From an uncultured Cohaesibacter sp. (GTDB taxonomy: Bacteria > Pseudomonadota > Alphaproteobacteria > Rhizobiales > Cohaesibacteraceae), in assembly GCF_963677725.1 (NCBI RefSeq), contig NZ_OY782507.1, positions 186,001 through 250,000 of the forward strand: DNA of 64,000 nucleotides. The letters run 5' to 3'. Each line of letters opens with the position of its first letter. Positions within the stretch are counted from its first letter, which is position 1. This document shows, piece after piece, positions 28,201-36,224 of this stretch. The translations under genes and the position numbers were made by a program. The notes under the pieces were generated by a model. That model saw nothing but the letters and a program-made list of their open reading frames with translations. It was not told where the DNA came from and did no database searches.

Positions 28201-28725
28201 GAGCTTTACCAGCAAATGCTCGAAGAGGCCGTTGCTTCGCTGCGCTCTGGTGACATGACGATCATGGAAGACAAATGGTCACCGCAGATTTCCATCGGCA
28301 CGCCAGTTTTGATTCCAGACAGTTATGTGGCCGATCTGCAATTGCGCTTGAGCCTTTATCGGCGGTTGGCTGATCTGGTTGAGGCCAATGAGATTGATGA
28401 ATTCGGGGCAGAGCTGACTGACCGTTTCGGGCCGCAGCCCGATGAGGTCAAGCATCTGTTGAAGATCGTCTATATCAAGGGGCTTTGTCGCAAGGCCAAT
28501 GTCGAGAAAATCGATGCAGGGCCAAAGGGTGCGGTTATCGGTTTCCGAAACAACGAATTCTCAAATCCGCAAGGCCTGGTGCAATATATTACCGAGCAGG
28601 GATTGTTGGCCAAAATCCGCCCCGATCAGCGGATTTTCCTGGCGCGCGATTGGAACAATCCCGGCGCACGCCTGAAAGGCACCGCGGTCATCATGACCCA
28701 GTTGGCAAAGCTGGTACAGAGTTAG
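25228..28725 (+). CDS. mfd: transcription-repair coupling factor Mfd
   Basis: Mfd pushes stalled RNA polymerase off damaged DNA and recruits UvrA for repair. The N-terminal UvrB-like part (about residues 1-400) includes ISARRMTALSRL. An RNA-polymerase-interacting CarD-like domain follows near residues 470-560 (GDIVVHIEHGIGRFMGL). The translocase core resembles RecG, with Walker A GDVGFGKT, DEEQHFG, and SATPIPRT. The C-terminal TRCF domain reads DRFGPQPDEVKHLL. The start is uncertain: 25228 (MTSFSD, 1,165 residues) fits family length, while in-frame codons at 25183 and 25135 would add 15 or 31 residues and no candidate has a strong ribosome site. Confidence 0.96.
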   Translation: MTSFSDALSSSMMIHVTHVPDGLEGYALAEMAAAHMKANKDRKIVAVYIARDDRRMASMEQALRYFAPKLDCISFPAWDCVPYDRVSPNAEISARRMTALSRLAYQTFQEPTVLLTSVNAILQRVPSRTAVRNQSWSARPGNSVDMDELIVWLETNGFLRTPTVREQGEYAVRGGILDLFAPGAEEPVRLDFFGDTLESIRSFDPQNQRTVGQLRQVELVSASEVVLTEEAISNFRRRYTASFGASTRDDMLYQAISEGRRYQGIEHWLPFFNDDLECLFDFTEGAPVLLDPLSDDAIGERMDLIKDHYDSRKEGLEAGLEQSVPYKPIEPSLLYLDMEEWTSRLGSQIRVRMSPFDIPDTGVETIIDLGGKQGRTFAAERSADNVNVFDAVVEHIRQLKVNKKRVTIACWTKGSAERMHQVLTDHGVTGLVPYETWGARSVITAKQVGLTVLELESGFETEKDVVIGEQDILGDRLIRSKRRRKKSSDILTEATSLSQGDIVVHIEHGIGRFMGLQTVDAAGAPHDCLEIHYAGGDKLFLPVENIELLSRYGSEDTEAQLDKLGGVAWQARKSKMKARIRMMADQLIKVAAERELRQGERITPPEGLYDEFAARFPFDETEDQFNAIEQVFDDMGSGRPMDRLVCGDVGFGKTEVALRAAFIAAMNGKQVAIVVPTTLLARQHYKTFADRFVGFPLNVEQASRLVTTKRLNQTKKGLKDGSVDIVVGTHALLGKSIEFRDLGLLIIDEEQHFGVKHKERLKELRSDVHVLTLSATPIPRTLQLALTGVRELSLIATPPVDRLAVRTFISPFDALTIREALLRERYRGGHSFYVCPRISDIAEVKTFLEEQVPELKVAVAHGQMAAGQLDDIMTAFYDGKFDVLLSTTIVESGIDVPTANTLIVHRADMFGLSQLYQLRGRVGRSKTRAYALFTVPAKKVLTPTAERRLKVLQSLDTLGAGFQLASHDLDIRGAGNLLGEEQSGHVKEVGYELYQQMLEEAVASLRSGDMTIMEDKWSPQISIGTPVLIPDSYVADLQLRLSLYRRLADLVEANEIDEFGAELTDRFGPQPDEVKHLLKIVYIKGLCRKANVEKIDAGPKGAVIGFRNNEFSNPQGLVQYITEQGLLAKIRPDQRIFLARDWNNPGARLKGTAVIMTQLAKLVQS

Positions 28726-28727
28726 CT

Positions 28728-29183
28728 ATGGCGCGATACAAACAGGATGCTGCCAAACGGTGGACCTTGCCTGACCGCACCTTTTTCGCCCATGGAGCCT
28801 GTCACATTCTGGCTGGCATGTATTTGCGGCTCTATCCGGACTTTGGTTTCAAGGCAAAACAGATCATCCCGCGCAAGACCTTGCCGGGCGCACATATTTT
28901 TATATCCAATGATACAATTGCCTTTGACTATCATGGTTATAGCAGTGAGGAAAATCTACTTTGCCATCATAACGAGGTCTGGCGCGCCCGCTATCCTGAC
29001 TGGCAAGCCGATATTGAAATGGTGACGTTTGATCTTTTGAAAACGACAGATCTCAACCAGCGCCAAATGCGTGGCCCGGACCAATATTGGCGCGATGTTC
29101 TGCCCCGTGCCCGGCACTATCTTGAAAAAATAGATCATCAAGGCGCTTATGAAAAAGCCAAATCCCGGATAGGGTCAGCCTAG
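28728..29183 (+). CDS. conserved-looking hypothetical protein downstream of mfd
   Basis: This 151-residue soluble protein starts 2 bases after the mfd stop, so translation is probably coupled. It has no signal peptide or membrane helix. Notable residues include a cluster of H, C and W positions (FFAHGACHILAGMYLR, then LLCHHNEVWRARYPDW), which might bind a metal, but I recognise no family. Its stop codon overlaps the stop of the opposite gene within CTAG. A longer frame upstream inside mfd is a shadow. Confidence 0.75.
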   Translation: MARYKQDAAKRWTLPDRTFFAHGACHILAGMYLRLYPDFGFKAKQIIPRKTLPGAHIFISNDTIAFDYHGYSSEENLLCHHNEVWRARYPDWQADIEMVTFDLLKTTDLNQRQMRGPDQYWRDVLPRARHYLEKIDHQGAYEKAKSRIGSA

Positions 29184-30529
29184 AAACGGACAACCGGATT
29201 TTCGAACAGGTCTTTCAATATCCGTTCGATGTCGAAATCGATCTTGTTGTTGTCGCAATGGTGGAGCGAGAAGTTGAGCACCACATTGACGCCCAAGCCG
29301 CTATTCTGCTCAACAAAGGGACTCAATTGAATGATCGCGCGGATGCGTTGAAGGGCGATCCGCGCTTCGAACAGGTCGGTATCCGGGAAAAAGGCAACGA
29401 AACGGCCATTATCAAGGCGCGCAAGCAGGTCTTCTGCCCGCATCAATGCATAGAACATCCGTCCGACGCGCGCCAGCAAGGCCGGGCTTGGGGATTGTTC
29501 GCGCCGTTCGCCCTGCATCACATCAAAGGAGATATCGACCCCGGCAAAGGTCATGCTTGCAGTGCTTTCCTGCTCGTGGAGCACTTGCAAATGGGCTTTG
29601 AGGAATTCTTCGGAATAGAGCCGTGTGGTCGTGTCGGTCGGCATTAACAGGCGGGCTTCGTTGAAGATTTTCTTCAATTGGCGGCGATAGCGTTCTTCAT
29701 TGACGAGAATTTCGATGCGGTTTTCAAAGAAACGATCGGAGAAGGGGAAGGAGATGATGTCGTTGGCTCCGGCGGCGAGGCCTGCCAGTCCATCTTCTGT
29801 CGCGTCCTTGTGGCAGAGCAAGATGATCGGAAAGGAAAAATAGTTCGGGTTGCGTCTGAGATCGCCGATGAAATGGATGAGATGCTCGTTATAGTCGCTC
29901 AGTTCCACCACCAGCGTATCAAAGCTCTCATTTTCCAGATAATGGAGCGCCATGGCCGGGGTCAGGGCTGCGGTGGTGGTGAAGGTGTCCGGCAGGGCGC
30001 ATTGGACGGGCAAGAATGCCATGCCGGAGCCCAGATAGAGCAGGGACTGCTCTTCAAGGTTGCTGGGTGGCGGCACCACCGGAAGACCGACGCCGAAGCG
30101 CTTGAAGGTTTTTGAGCGCCGCTCGGCCTCGCGCCGCATAGTGGCCAGTCGCATCAAAGAGGTGAGGCGGTTGGCAATCAGATCAAGGGTGAGGGGGGGC
30201 TTGAGCACATCGGCAAAGGGAGTGAGCAGGTCTTCCTTCAGCGCCACCGACGGGTCGGCAATCGCGACCATTGGCACCCTGCCTTCAGAAAAACCGAAGG
30301 ACTTGCGCAAGGCAACAGCGCGTTCGACCACATCTGCAACCCGGTCTTTGCTGACGTCAAGCAGATCCACCAGCAGGATGTCGGCGGCCAGAGACACCTT
30401 GTCGGGCGCATCTTCGGAATGGACACAGTGGGACCAGACGGCGAAATTCGCCTCGGTCAGCATGTCGGCCCAGTGCGGCAAGTCCAGTCCGTGGTCCGGA
30501 TCCGTGAAAATCAATGCCTGCTTGGCCAT
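29180..30529 (-). CDS. PleD-like protein with two receiver-like domains and a degenerate GGDEF domain
   Basis: The 449-residue protein has no membrane segment. Residues 1-125 look like a response-regulator receiver (LLVDLLDV strand, conserved K-P in DVLKPPLTLD). A second receiver-like domain covers about 165-290 (FDTLVVELSD, where the usual phospho-acceptor Asp is Glu, then AAGANDIISFPF). The C-terminal 150 residues follow the GGDEF fold, but the active-site loop reads R-L-D-N-G-R-F at 371-377 in place of R-x-G-G-D-E-F. It is therefore unlikely to make cyclic di-GMP, and may bind nucleotide or protein instead. It lies 49 bases downstream of the adenylate-forming homologue. Confidence 0.75.
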   Translation of the reverse strand: MAKQALIFTDPDHGLDLPHWADMLTEANFAVWSHCVHSEDAPDKVSLAADILLVDLLDVSKDRVADVVERAVALRKSFGFSEGRVPMVAIADPSVALKEDLLTPFADVLKPPLTLDLIANRLTSLMRLATMRREAERRSKTFKRFGVGLPVVPPPSNLEEQSLLYLGSGMAFLPVQCALPDTFTTTAALTPAMALHYLENESFDTLVVELSDYNEHLIHFIGDLRRNPNYFSFPIILLCHKDATEDGLAGLAAGANDIISFPFSDRFFENRIEILVNEERYRRQLKKIFNEARLLMPTDTTTRLYSEEFLKAHLQVLHEQESTASMTFAGVDISFDVMQGERREQSPSPALLARVGRMFYALMRAEDLLARLDNGRFVAFFPDTDLFEARIALQRIRAIIQLSPFVEQNSGLGVNVVLNFSLHHCDNNKIDFDIERILKDLFENPVVRF

Positions 30530-30578
30530 GCGACCCTCTTATTCTGCTTATATGGATGCTGTGTTGATTGGCACAGGG

Positions 30579-32288
30579 TCAGGCGACGTTATGCATTCTG
30601 GCAGCTTCCACCAGACTGCCGCGCTGAACGCGGCCATCGGTGGTGCGAGGAATTGCCTGAACGAAAAGGATGTCGCGCGGCCATTTGGTTGAAGAGACCT
30701 TGCGGCTTTTGAGAAAGGCGTAAAAATCTTCTTTGGCGCTGTCCTCGTCATGCACCACGAGAGCGGCGAGCAGTTGATCCGGCCCCCCGTTTGCGGAGCG
30801 GGCGGTAAAGGCTGCCGCATCCGTCACGCCGGGGCATTGCTTATAGAGCGCATCAATATCAATGGCTCGTTCCGTCAGACCTCCCATGGACAAAAGGTCG
30901 GAAATGTCGCCAATCGGACGGAAAAGGGCCCGTTCATCGCCATGTTTTTCGGTGACCAGCTGGCAAGCAACATCGGAGCGCACGAAACCATCATCAGTCG
31001 CGCGCAAGGGCGTGCCATCAATTGCGCCTGCGACCGGAAATGCAACAGTCGGGACCATTGCGCCTTTCAGGCACAATTCGCCGCCGACAATTTCATCCCC
31101 TGTTTTGGCACGGGTCGCATCAACGCCCCGCAGGTGGGTTTCAAGATAGGCGGCGCTCGGAACATTGCGTGCTTCGATGGTGCCCAGCGGCACCGGCCCG
31201 ATTTCTCCCGGCAACCTGCGGATCTGGGCGAACATTGCCAGTTCGCCAAAATTGGTCACATCAATCAGGCGGGCTGCGGTTTCATTTTCGGGGAAGTGCT
31301 CTTCTTGTGCGTGGGAGCGGCTCCAGATCAGGGAAACACTCTTGAGTTGTTCACGGACATTCATGCTCAGGACAGAGTGGAGATTTTTCCATTGACCGCC
31401 GGGCAGCATCACATGTTGAACGCCATATTCGGACAAAGCTTCATTAAAGCCTTCAAGGCTGCGGAATTGGTGGAATTGCAATCGCACGCCGACATCAAGA
31501 GCAGCGATGATGCCTGCGGCAAAACCTGTAAGACCGGATAGATGGTAGGCCATCATCAGACAATCGCCTGCCTCCAGTCCGGTCTGTTCATAGACATGAC
31601 GCGATGCCGAGAGTAATTGATTGTGGCTTCGACCCAAGGGCGTGCTGACGAGGCTGCCGGCCGAGGCCCAATGGACCGCCAGCACCGAATTGGCGTCGGG
31701 AAGAGGGGCAATGTCGAACAGGGTTTCCTCGTCAACCGTGTCTTCTTCTTCATCCATGATCGGTTGCAGATCGATGAGACCTTCCGGGGCACCGTCGCCA
31801 AGACTGAAGACAAAGCGGATAGAGAACATGTCTGCGGCAACATTGCGGGCGCGCTCCGCAACTGGCTCGCCTTCATAATGAGGGCAGCTGACGATTGCTT
31901 TGGCCCCGACCTGCTCAAGGCGCTCGCGCATGTCGGCTTCGCCTGATGTCAGTGGGATGGGGGCGAGGATCAACCCCAGACGGCTGGCCACCAGCGTCAG
32001 GATGGCTGCATCCACGCAAGGGGGCAACAGGACGGCCACCACCGTGTCGCTTTTCATGCCGATGCCGGAAAGAAACGCCGACATTGCGACAACGCGTCGC
32101 CATGCACGGCCGAAAGTCAGATATTGCGGCTGGCGCGCGCACACAGAATGGATGGTCTGATCGTCGATCAGAGCGATTTCATCCGCTCGCTCCTTGGCCC
32201 AACGGGCAAAGCGCTGATCTATGCGTTCAGTTCCCCACAGGCCTGATGCTCGATAGGTTTCAATGTGATCCGGCGTGATGAGGAGCAT
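30579..32288 (-). CDS. adenylate-forming (ANL superfamily) enzyme homologue with eroded motifs
   Basis: The 569-residue protein follows the whole ANL fold, from a substrate-domain start through the C-terminal lid (GDISDLLSMGGLTERAIDIDAL, then PGVTDAAAF). Active-site motifs are weakened. The phosphate loop near 204-222 reads VHWASAGSLVSTPLGRSH instead of the Thr/Ser/Gly-rich T-S-G-T-T-G-x-P-K-G. The Y-G-x-T-E motif reads NFGELA. The lid lysine of G-K-[IV]-x-R is Arg553 (GRVQR). It could be a binding protein, a ligase with altered chemistry, or inactive. Neighbours are an orphan solute-binding protein upstream and a degenerate GGDEF protein downstream. Confidence 0.78.
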   Translation of the reverse strand: MLLITPDHIETYRASGLWGTERIDQRFARWAKERADEIALIDDQTIHSVCARQPQYLTFGRAWRRVVAMSAFLSGIGMKSDTVVAVLLPPCVDAAILTLVASRLGLILAPIPLTSGEADMRERLEQVGAKAIVSCPHYEGEPVAERARNVAADMFSIRFVFSLGDGAPEGLIDLQPIMDEEEDTVDEETLFDIAPLPDANSVLAVHWASAGSLVSTPLGRSHNQLLSASRHVYEQTGLEAGDCLMMAYHLSGLTGFAAGIIAALDVGVRLQFHQFRSLEGFNEALSEYGVQHVMLPGGQWKNLHSVLSMNVREQLKSVSLIWSRSHAQEEHFPENETAARLIDVTNFGELAMFAQIRRLPGEIGPVPLGTIEARNVPSAAYLETHLRGVDATRAKTGDEIVGGELCLKGAMVPTVAFPVAGAIDGTPLRATDDGFVRSDVACQLVTEKHGDERALFRPIGDISDLLSMGGLTERAIDIDALYKQCPGVTDAAAFTARSANGGPDQLLAALVVHDEDSAKEDFYAFLKSRKVSSTKWPRDILFVQAIPRTTDGRVQRGSLVEAARMHNVA

Positions 32289-32408
32289 TGCTGGCCTCTT
32301 TCCCTCTTGGACGCGATAGGCAAGTTGCTATTAGTTTACATGATTCCACAAAGATCAAGACAGTCCCTTGTTGCAAACTTCGTGGAGAGTTTCGTGAAGG
32401 CTTTCTGA

Positions 32409-34307
32409 TCAGTCGGCGCGATGCCAGAAGGTTGTAGGGCGATAGCCTGCCAGCGGGCGTCCCTTGGCGTCTTTTCCCGGCTCGGGCATGACAATGCGTT
32501 TCCACAGACCCAGCCATTGGTCGCTTTTGTGGAACATCGGCACAACATAATATCCATTGATCAGGACACGATCAAAGGCACGCACGGCGGCGGTAAAATC
32601 CTCTTGCGAACGGGCGGCGAGCAGAGCGTCGATCATGGCGTCGATGGCGGGATCTGAGGCTCCTGCCTGATTAAACCAGCCGTCTTGGTCGCGTTGGGAC
32701 GAATGCCAGCGGGCATATTGCTCATTGCCCGGTGAGAGGGATGCACTCCAAGACATTTTCATCATGTCAAAATCCATCACCTTGCGCCGTTCCCAATATT
32801 GGGCGGAATCCACGACGCGGACCTTCATGGTGACACCGATTTTTCCAAGAATGCGGGCATAGGACAGGGCAAGCCGCTCCTGTTCCTTGTTGGTCGCCAA
32901 AAATTCAAAGGCCAGCGGTCGGCCGCTTTCCACATGGGTCATCACCGTGCCCTTGAGCTCATACCCTGCCGAGGCGAGATCCTTGATGGCGCGGCGCATT
33001 ACATTGCGCATGTCGCGGGCATGCTTGGCGGAAACCGGCTCATAAGTGCCGTCCAGAATGGGTTTGTCGATGGTGTCGAGATATGGCTCCAGCAGCCTTT
33101 TCTCCGCATTGCTGATGGGTCGGCCAAGGGACGACAGGCTGGAATTCTGGAAATAGCCTGCGGTGCGGGTGAAAAGGTTGTGATAGAGATTTTTGTTTAC
33201 CCAGTTGAAATCGAACAGGGTCGCAAGGGTGCGGCGAACGACACGGTTGGCAAAGACCGGTTTGCGCGTGTTGAAGACAAAACCAGACATGCCCTTGGGC
33301 AGGCCTGATTGCAGGGTGAGTTTTTCAACGCGGCCATCTTGTGCTGCATTGAAATCATACTGGTTGGCCCAGCGTGCAGGGTCGCTTTCGGGCAACAGGT
33401 CGAAGGCCCCTTTCTTGAAGGCCTCGAACATCGCGGTATTGTCGCGGAAATATTCTATCTCGATGACATCGAAATTGTTCTGCCCGATCTTGACGGGAAG
33501 ATTCCTGGCCCAATAATCCGGGTTGCGTTTCAAAGTGAGGCGGGTTCCGGGGTCGACCTTGTCAATGAGGTATGGACCGGATCCGATGAAGCGATACATG
33601 CCTGATTTGGAGAATTCTTCGGTTTTGATTGCGTGGCTGGGCAGAACCGGCAGCATGCCGATCAACAGGGGCAATTCGCGGTCGCTGCCATCTTCAAACA
33701 CGAAGCGAATCTGACGTTCGCCGGGTTCCTCGATGGCCTTGATCCGGGTGATGCGACTTTTGAAGGCCGGCCGCCCATATTCTCGCAGCAATTCGATGGT
33801 GAATTTCACATCCTCGACGTCAATCTGGTGCCCGTCGGAGAATTTGGCTTCATCGCGCAGCTTGAAGGTGATGGAGGAGCGGTCCTCGGGCATGTCTATC
33901 CATTCAGCGATCAGGCCGTAGAGCGAGAAGGCTTCGTCATCGCTGCGGGTGATCAGAGGCTCATAGACATTGAGACCATAATCGACATCCCATAACCCGC
34001 GAGGGGCGACGCCTTTTAAAAGAAACGGATTGAGGCTGTCAAAGCTGCCATTGAGGCCGTAGCGGATCCGGCCCCCTTTGGGAGCGTTCGGATTGACGTA
34101 ATCAAAATGGACGAAATCTGCGGGATATTTTGGAGTGCCATGCATGGCAATGCCGTGGGTTGGCGCTGCCTCGCTGTTTGTGCTGATGAGCGGGCTGGAT
34201 GCCAAAAACAGGCCAATCGACAGAATCCCGAATTTACAGGCGGCTCTTGCCTGTTGACCAAGTTTTTCAAATCCGGTCGAAAAGTGGGTTGTGCGAGTCG
34301 TCGGCAT
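32409..34307 (-). CDS. ABC transporter substrate-binding protein, family 5 (YejA-like), without permease genes
   Basis: This is a 632-residue periplasmic peptide-binding protein. A signal sequence has its hydrophobic core near residues 26-42 and likely cleavage at SEA-A near 47. The mature part begins THGIAMHGTPKYPADF and has the family features FKLRDEAKFSDGHQI, GSGPYLIDKVDPG, and WHSSQRDQDGWFNQAG towards the end. The closest type I recall is YejA, the microcin C / oligopeptide binding protein. No permease or ATPase gene flanks it: upstream is the divergent ialB-like gene, and downstream are the ANL and GGDEF-like genes, 120 bases away. Confidence 0.9.
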   Translation of the reverse strand: MPTTRTTHFSTGFEKLGQQARAACKFGILSIGLFLASSPLISTNSEAAPTHGIAMHGTPKYPADFVHFDYVNPNAPKGGRIRYGLNGSFDSLNPFLLKGVAPRGLWDVDYGLNVYEPLITRSDDEAFSLYGLIAEWIDMPEDRSSITFKLRDEAKFSDGHQIDVEDVKFTIELLREYGRPAFKSRITRIKAIEEPGERQIRFVFEDGSDRELPLLIGMLPVLPSHAIKTEEFSKSGMYRFIGSGPYLIDKVDPGTRLTLKRNPDYWARNLPVKIGQNNFDVIEIEYFRDNTAMFEAFKKGAFDLLPESDPARWANQYDFNAAQDGRVEKLTLQSGLPKGMSGFVFNTRKPVFANRVVRRTLATLFDFNWVNKNLYHNLFTRTAGYFQNSSLSSLGRPISNAEKRLLEPYLDTIDKPILDGTYEPVSAKHARDMRNVMRRAIKDLASAGYELKGTVMTHVESGRPLAFEFLATNKEQERLALSYARILGKIGVTMKVRVVDSAQYWERRKVMDFDMMKMSWSASLSPGNEQYARWHSSQRDQDGWFNQAGASDPAIDAMIDALLAARSQEDFTAAVRAFDRVLINGYYVVPMFHKSDQWLGLWKRIVMPEPGKDAKGRPLAGYRPTTFWHRAD

Positions 34308-34702
34308 TTCTGCCTCCTTCGTGGCGTTTTGGCATGCAGGTGTGTTCCATGTCCCGCGGCACTTTGGCTGTTGCGTTTGCCGACGGGGCTGGAATCAAAT
34401 CAAAGCTTATTATCTAACACAGGCGGGAAAACGGCCACATAGGAGAGTAGCCCACTGGAAATTTTGCATTTGAGTCTGTAGAACATGGGCGACAGTCACT
34501 ATTCTGCCTAATTCGTTGTGAATGAAAGGCTGACACGGGATTCGGGACTGTTGTGGGGTTGTCCTGCGATCAAGAGCGCAATCGAAATGAATTTGCGCAT
34601 ATTGAAGTGCTGACGGCTTCCTGACAGAGTAAGACGACTGAAACCAGAACCGGGAAATGCCTTCCTGCAAACACTGAATTATAAATATCGGGATTCTCTT
34701 TC
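34308..34702. other. divergent intergenic region between the binding-protein and ialB-like genes
   Basis: These 395 bases hold no supported gene. Both flanking promoters should be here. TATAAA at 34680-34685, about 20 bases before the ialB-like start, may be a -10 box, but no good -35 is placed before it. A start-rich open frame near 34107-34442 is an antisense shadow. Confidence 0.4.
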
Positions 34703-35350
34703 ATGGTCATGATTGACAAGGCTTCGAAATGGATCAAGCCAGTAACAACCGCAGCTTTTCTGGCGATGGTTGCCATTGCCACGCCGGGCAGCAATGCTCA
34801 GGCCCAGGAAATCGACGCCGAAGCTCTTGCACAGCATAATTGGCTGAAATTCTGTAACCAAGATCCAAAGAGCAAAAAGCAGCTCTGTGCCATTACGCAG
34901 GAAATGAAGGCTGAAACAGGACAGTTTCTGGCGTCCGTCTCCGTTCGCGAACTCGAAGGCGCCAAGCGCAAGGCCTTGGTGGTCGCTTTGACCCCGGGCA
35001 TGTTGCTGCGGCACGGCCTGACTGTTCAGATCGACAAAGGCAAGCAGCTCAAAAGCACCTTCTCCATCTGCTTCCCCAATGCCTGCTTCTCTGACATGGC
35101 TGTCGATGATGCTTTCATCGAATCCATGAAAAAGGGTGCGCAGATCATTGTGACGGCTCTCAACCAGCAGGCGCAGCCCGTTCGGTTCGAGCTGACCTTG
35201 ACTGGCTTTACCAAAAGCTATGATGGGGATCCGATCGATATTCGCAAGACCGCTCAGGAACAGGAAAAACTTCAGGAGCTGCTGCGCAAGCGTGCGGAAG
35301 AACAGCGCCAGAAACTGCTTGAGCAGAAGAAAAAGGCCGAAGGCAACTAA
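34703..35350 (+). CDS. invasion-associated locus B (IalB) family protein
   Basis: This is a 215-residue secreted protein. The signal peptide ends near AQA-QE (about residue 35). The IalB-like core has the paired cysteines WLKFCNQ and KQLCAITQE, then a second pair in FSICFPNACFSDM, a pattern suggesting two disulfides. The C-terminal tail (from about 180) is a charged coiled coil rich in E, Q, R and K. IalB helps erythrocyte invasion in Bartonella, but homologues are common in free-living alphaproteobacteria, where the role is unknown. Starts at 34703 and 34709 are both possible. A strong terminator follows. Confidence 0.9.
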   Translation: MVMIDKASKWIKPVTTAAFLAMVAIATPGSNAQAQEIDAEALAQHNWLKFCNQDPKSKKQLCAITQEMKAETGQFLASVSVRELEGAKRKALVVALTPGMLLRHGLTVQIDKGKQLKSTFSICFPNACFSDMAVDDAFIESMKKGAQIIVTALNQQAQPVRFELTLTGFTKSYDGDPIDIRKTAQEQEKLQELLRKRAEEQRQKLLEQKKKAEGN

Positions 35351-35414
35351 TAAGCTTTGTGGACGCGCTGGTCGGGCTTCCGGCCAGCTGTCGTTCCAGC
35401 TTTTGTCAAACTCC

Positions 35415-35453
35415 AAAAAAAGCCGCGCTTCGTTATGGAAGCGCGGCTTTTTT
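35415..35453. terminator. bidirectional terminator between ialB-like gene and hspQ
   Basis: AGCCGCGCTTC (35421-35431) and GAAGCGCGGCT (35438-35448) form a perfect 11-bp stem with a GTTATG loop. An A run precedes it and a T run follows it, so it serves both convergent genes. Confidence 0.92.
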
Positions 35454-35494
35454 ATTGAGTTCATTATCGGATTGTCAGGGGGTGCCGAACCGGA

Positions 35495-35827
35495 TCAATT
35501 CACCAGATCATCTTCTGGCTGATAGATGCCTTCCTTCATGCCCTTGAAAAGTTGGCGCACCTGCGGATGGCGCACGGGTTCGCCACTATCGTCTTCGAGC
35601 AGATTTTGCTCGGAAACATAGGCGACATACTCGGTGTCTTCATTTTCGGCAAACAGATGATAAAAAGGCTGGTCCTTGCGTGGTCTGACATCTTCGGGGA
35701 TTGCGTCATACCATTCATCGGAATTGGCAAATTCCGGGTCGACGTCAAAGATCACGCCACGGAAGGAATAGACACGGTGGCGCACAACCTGACCAATCTG
35801 AAATTTGGCGATTTTCATTTCTGGCAT
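35495..35827 (-). CDS. hspQ: heat shock protein HspQ
   Basis: HspQ (YccV) is a small hemimethylated-DNA-binding-fold protein that, in enterobacteria, adjusts Lon protease activity. The start at 35827 (MPEMK) is supported by GGAG 9 bases upstream and gives 110 residues, the family length. Features include FQIGQVVRHRVYSFRGVIFDVDP at the N terminus, then DQPFYHLF and EYVAYVSEQNLL. A longer frame to 35908 is unlikely. I see no clear heat-shock promoter. Confidence 0.93.
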   Translation of the reverse strand: MPEMKIAKFQIGQVVRHRVYSFRGVIFDVDPEFANSDEWYDAIPEDVRPRKDQPFYHLFAENEDTEYVAYVSEQNLLEDDSGEPVRHPQVRQLFKGMKEGIYQPEDDLVN

Positions 35828-36224
35828 ATCTTCAGGCTCCGCTACCCTTCTTGAAAGGCATTGTCTGTCTATGATGGAGAACAGGCGATGCTTTGTTGCT
35901 TGCAGCATGGTTTTCGCTTCAGGCCGTAATGTGCTTGTTTGGAAACCATGGCAGCAGCCATGTGTCTTGGGCTGCTTTCAGTCTACCACAACCACCCTGT
36001 GCGTTTCCAATCCTTGCATGCAGTCAGTCAGGCCGGAAATCAGGGGTCTGGCAGGAGCGCAGAACAGACTAGATCAGAGCAATGAAGTCAAGTCACAATT
36101 CTCCCATCGTTGGATGGGCTTGGGTGCAGCCCATCCAGCAAGGTGGCAAGGCCTGATGCCTCTGTGCCACAGACCGCGAAACAGGATCGGCCTGTGGCCT
36201 CAAAAGGCGGTCACGGTTTGTTGC
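35828..36224. other. intergenic region between mcl-like gene and hspQ, rich in inverted repeats
   Basis: No gene is supported in these 397 bases. A perfect 10-bp inverted repeat, TGGATGGGCT (36111-36120) with AGCCCATCCA (36128-36137), has a 7-base loop. Nearer the mcl-like stop, GCCACAG (36166-36172) can pair with CTGTGGC (36192-36198), or GACCGC (36172-36177) with GCGGTC (36207-36212). These probably terminate the leftward mcl-like transcript. No T tract is present. Confidence 0.45.
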
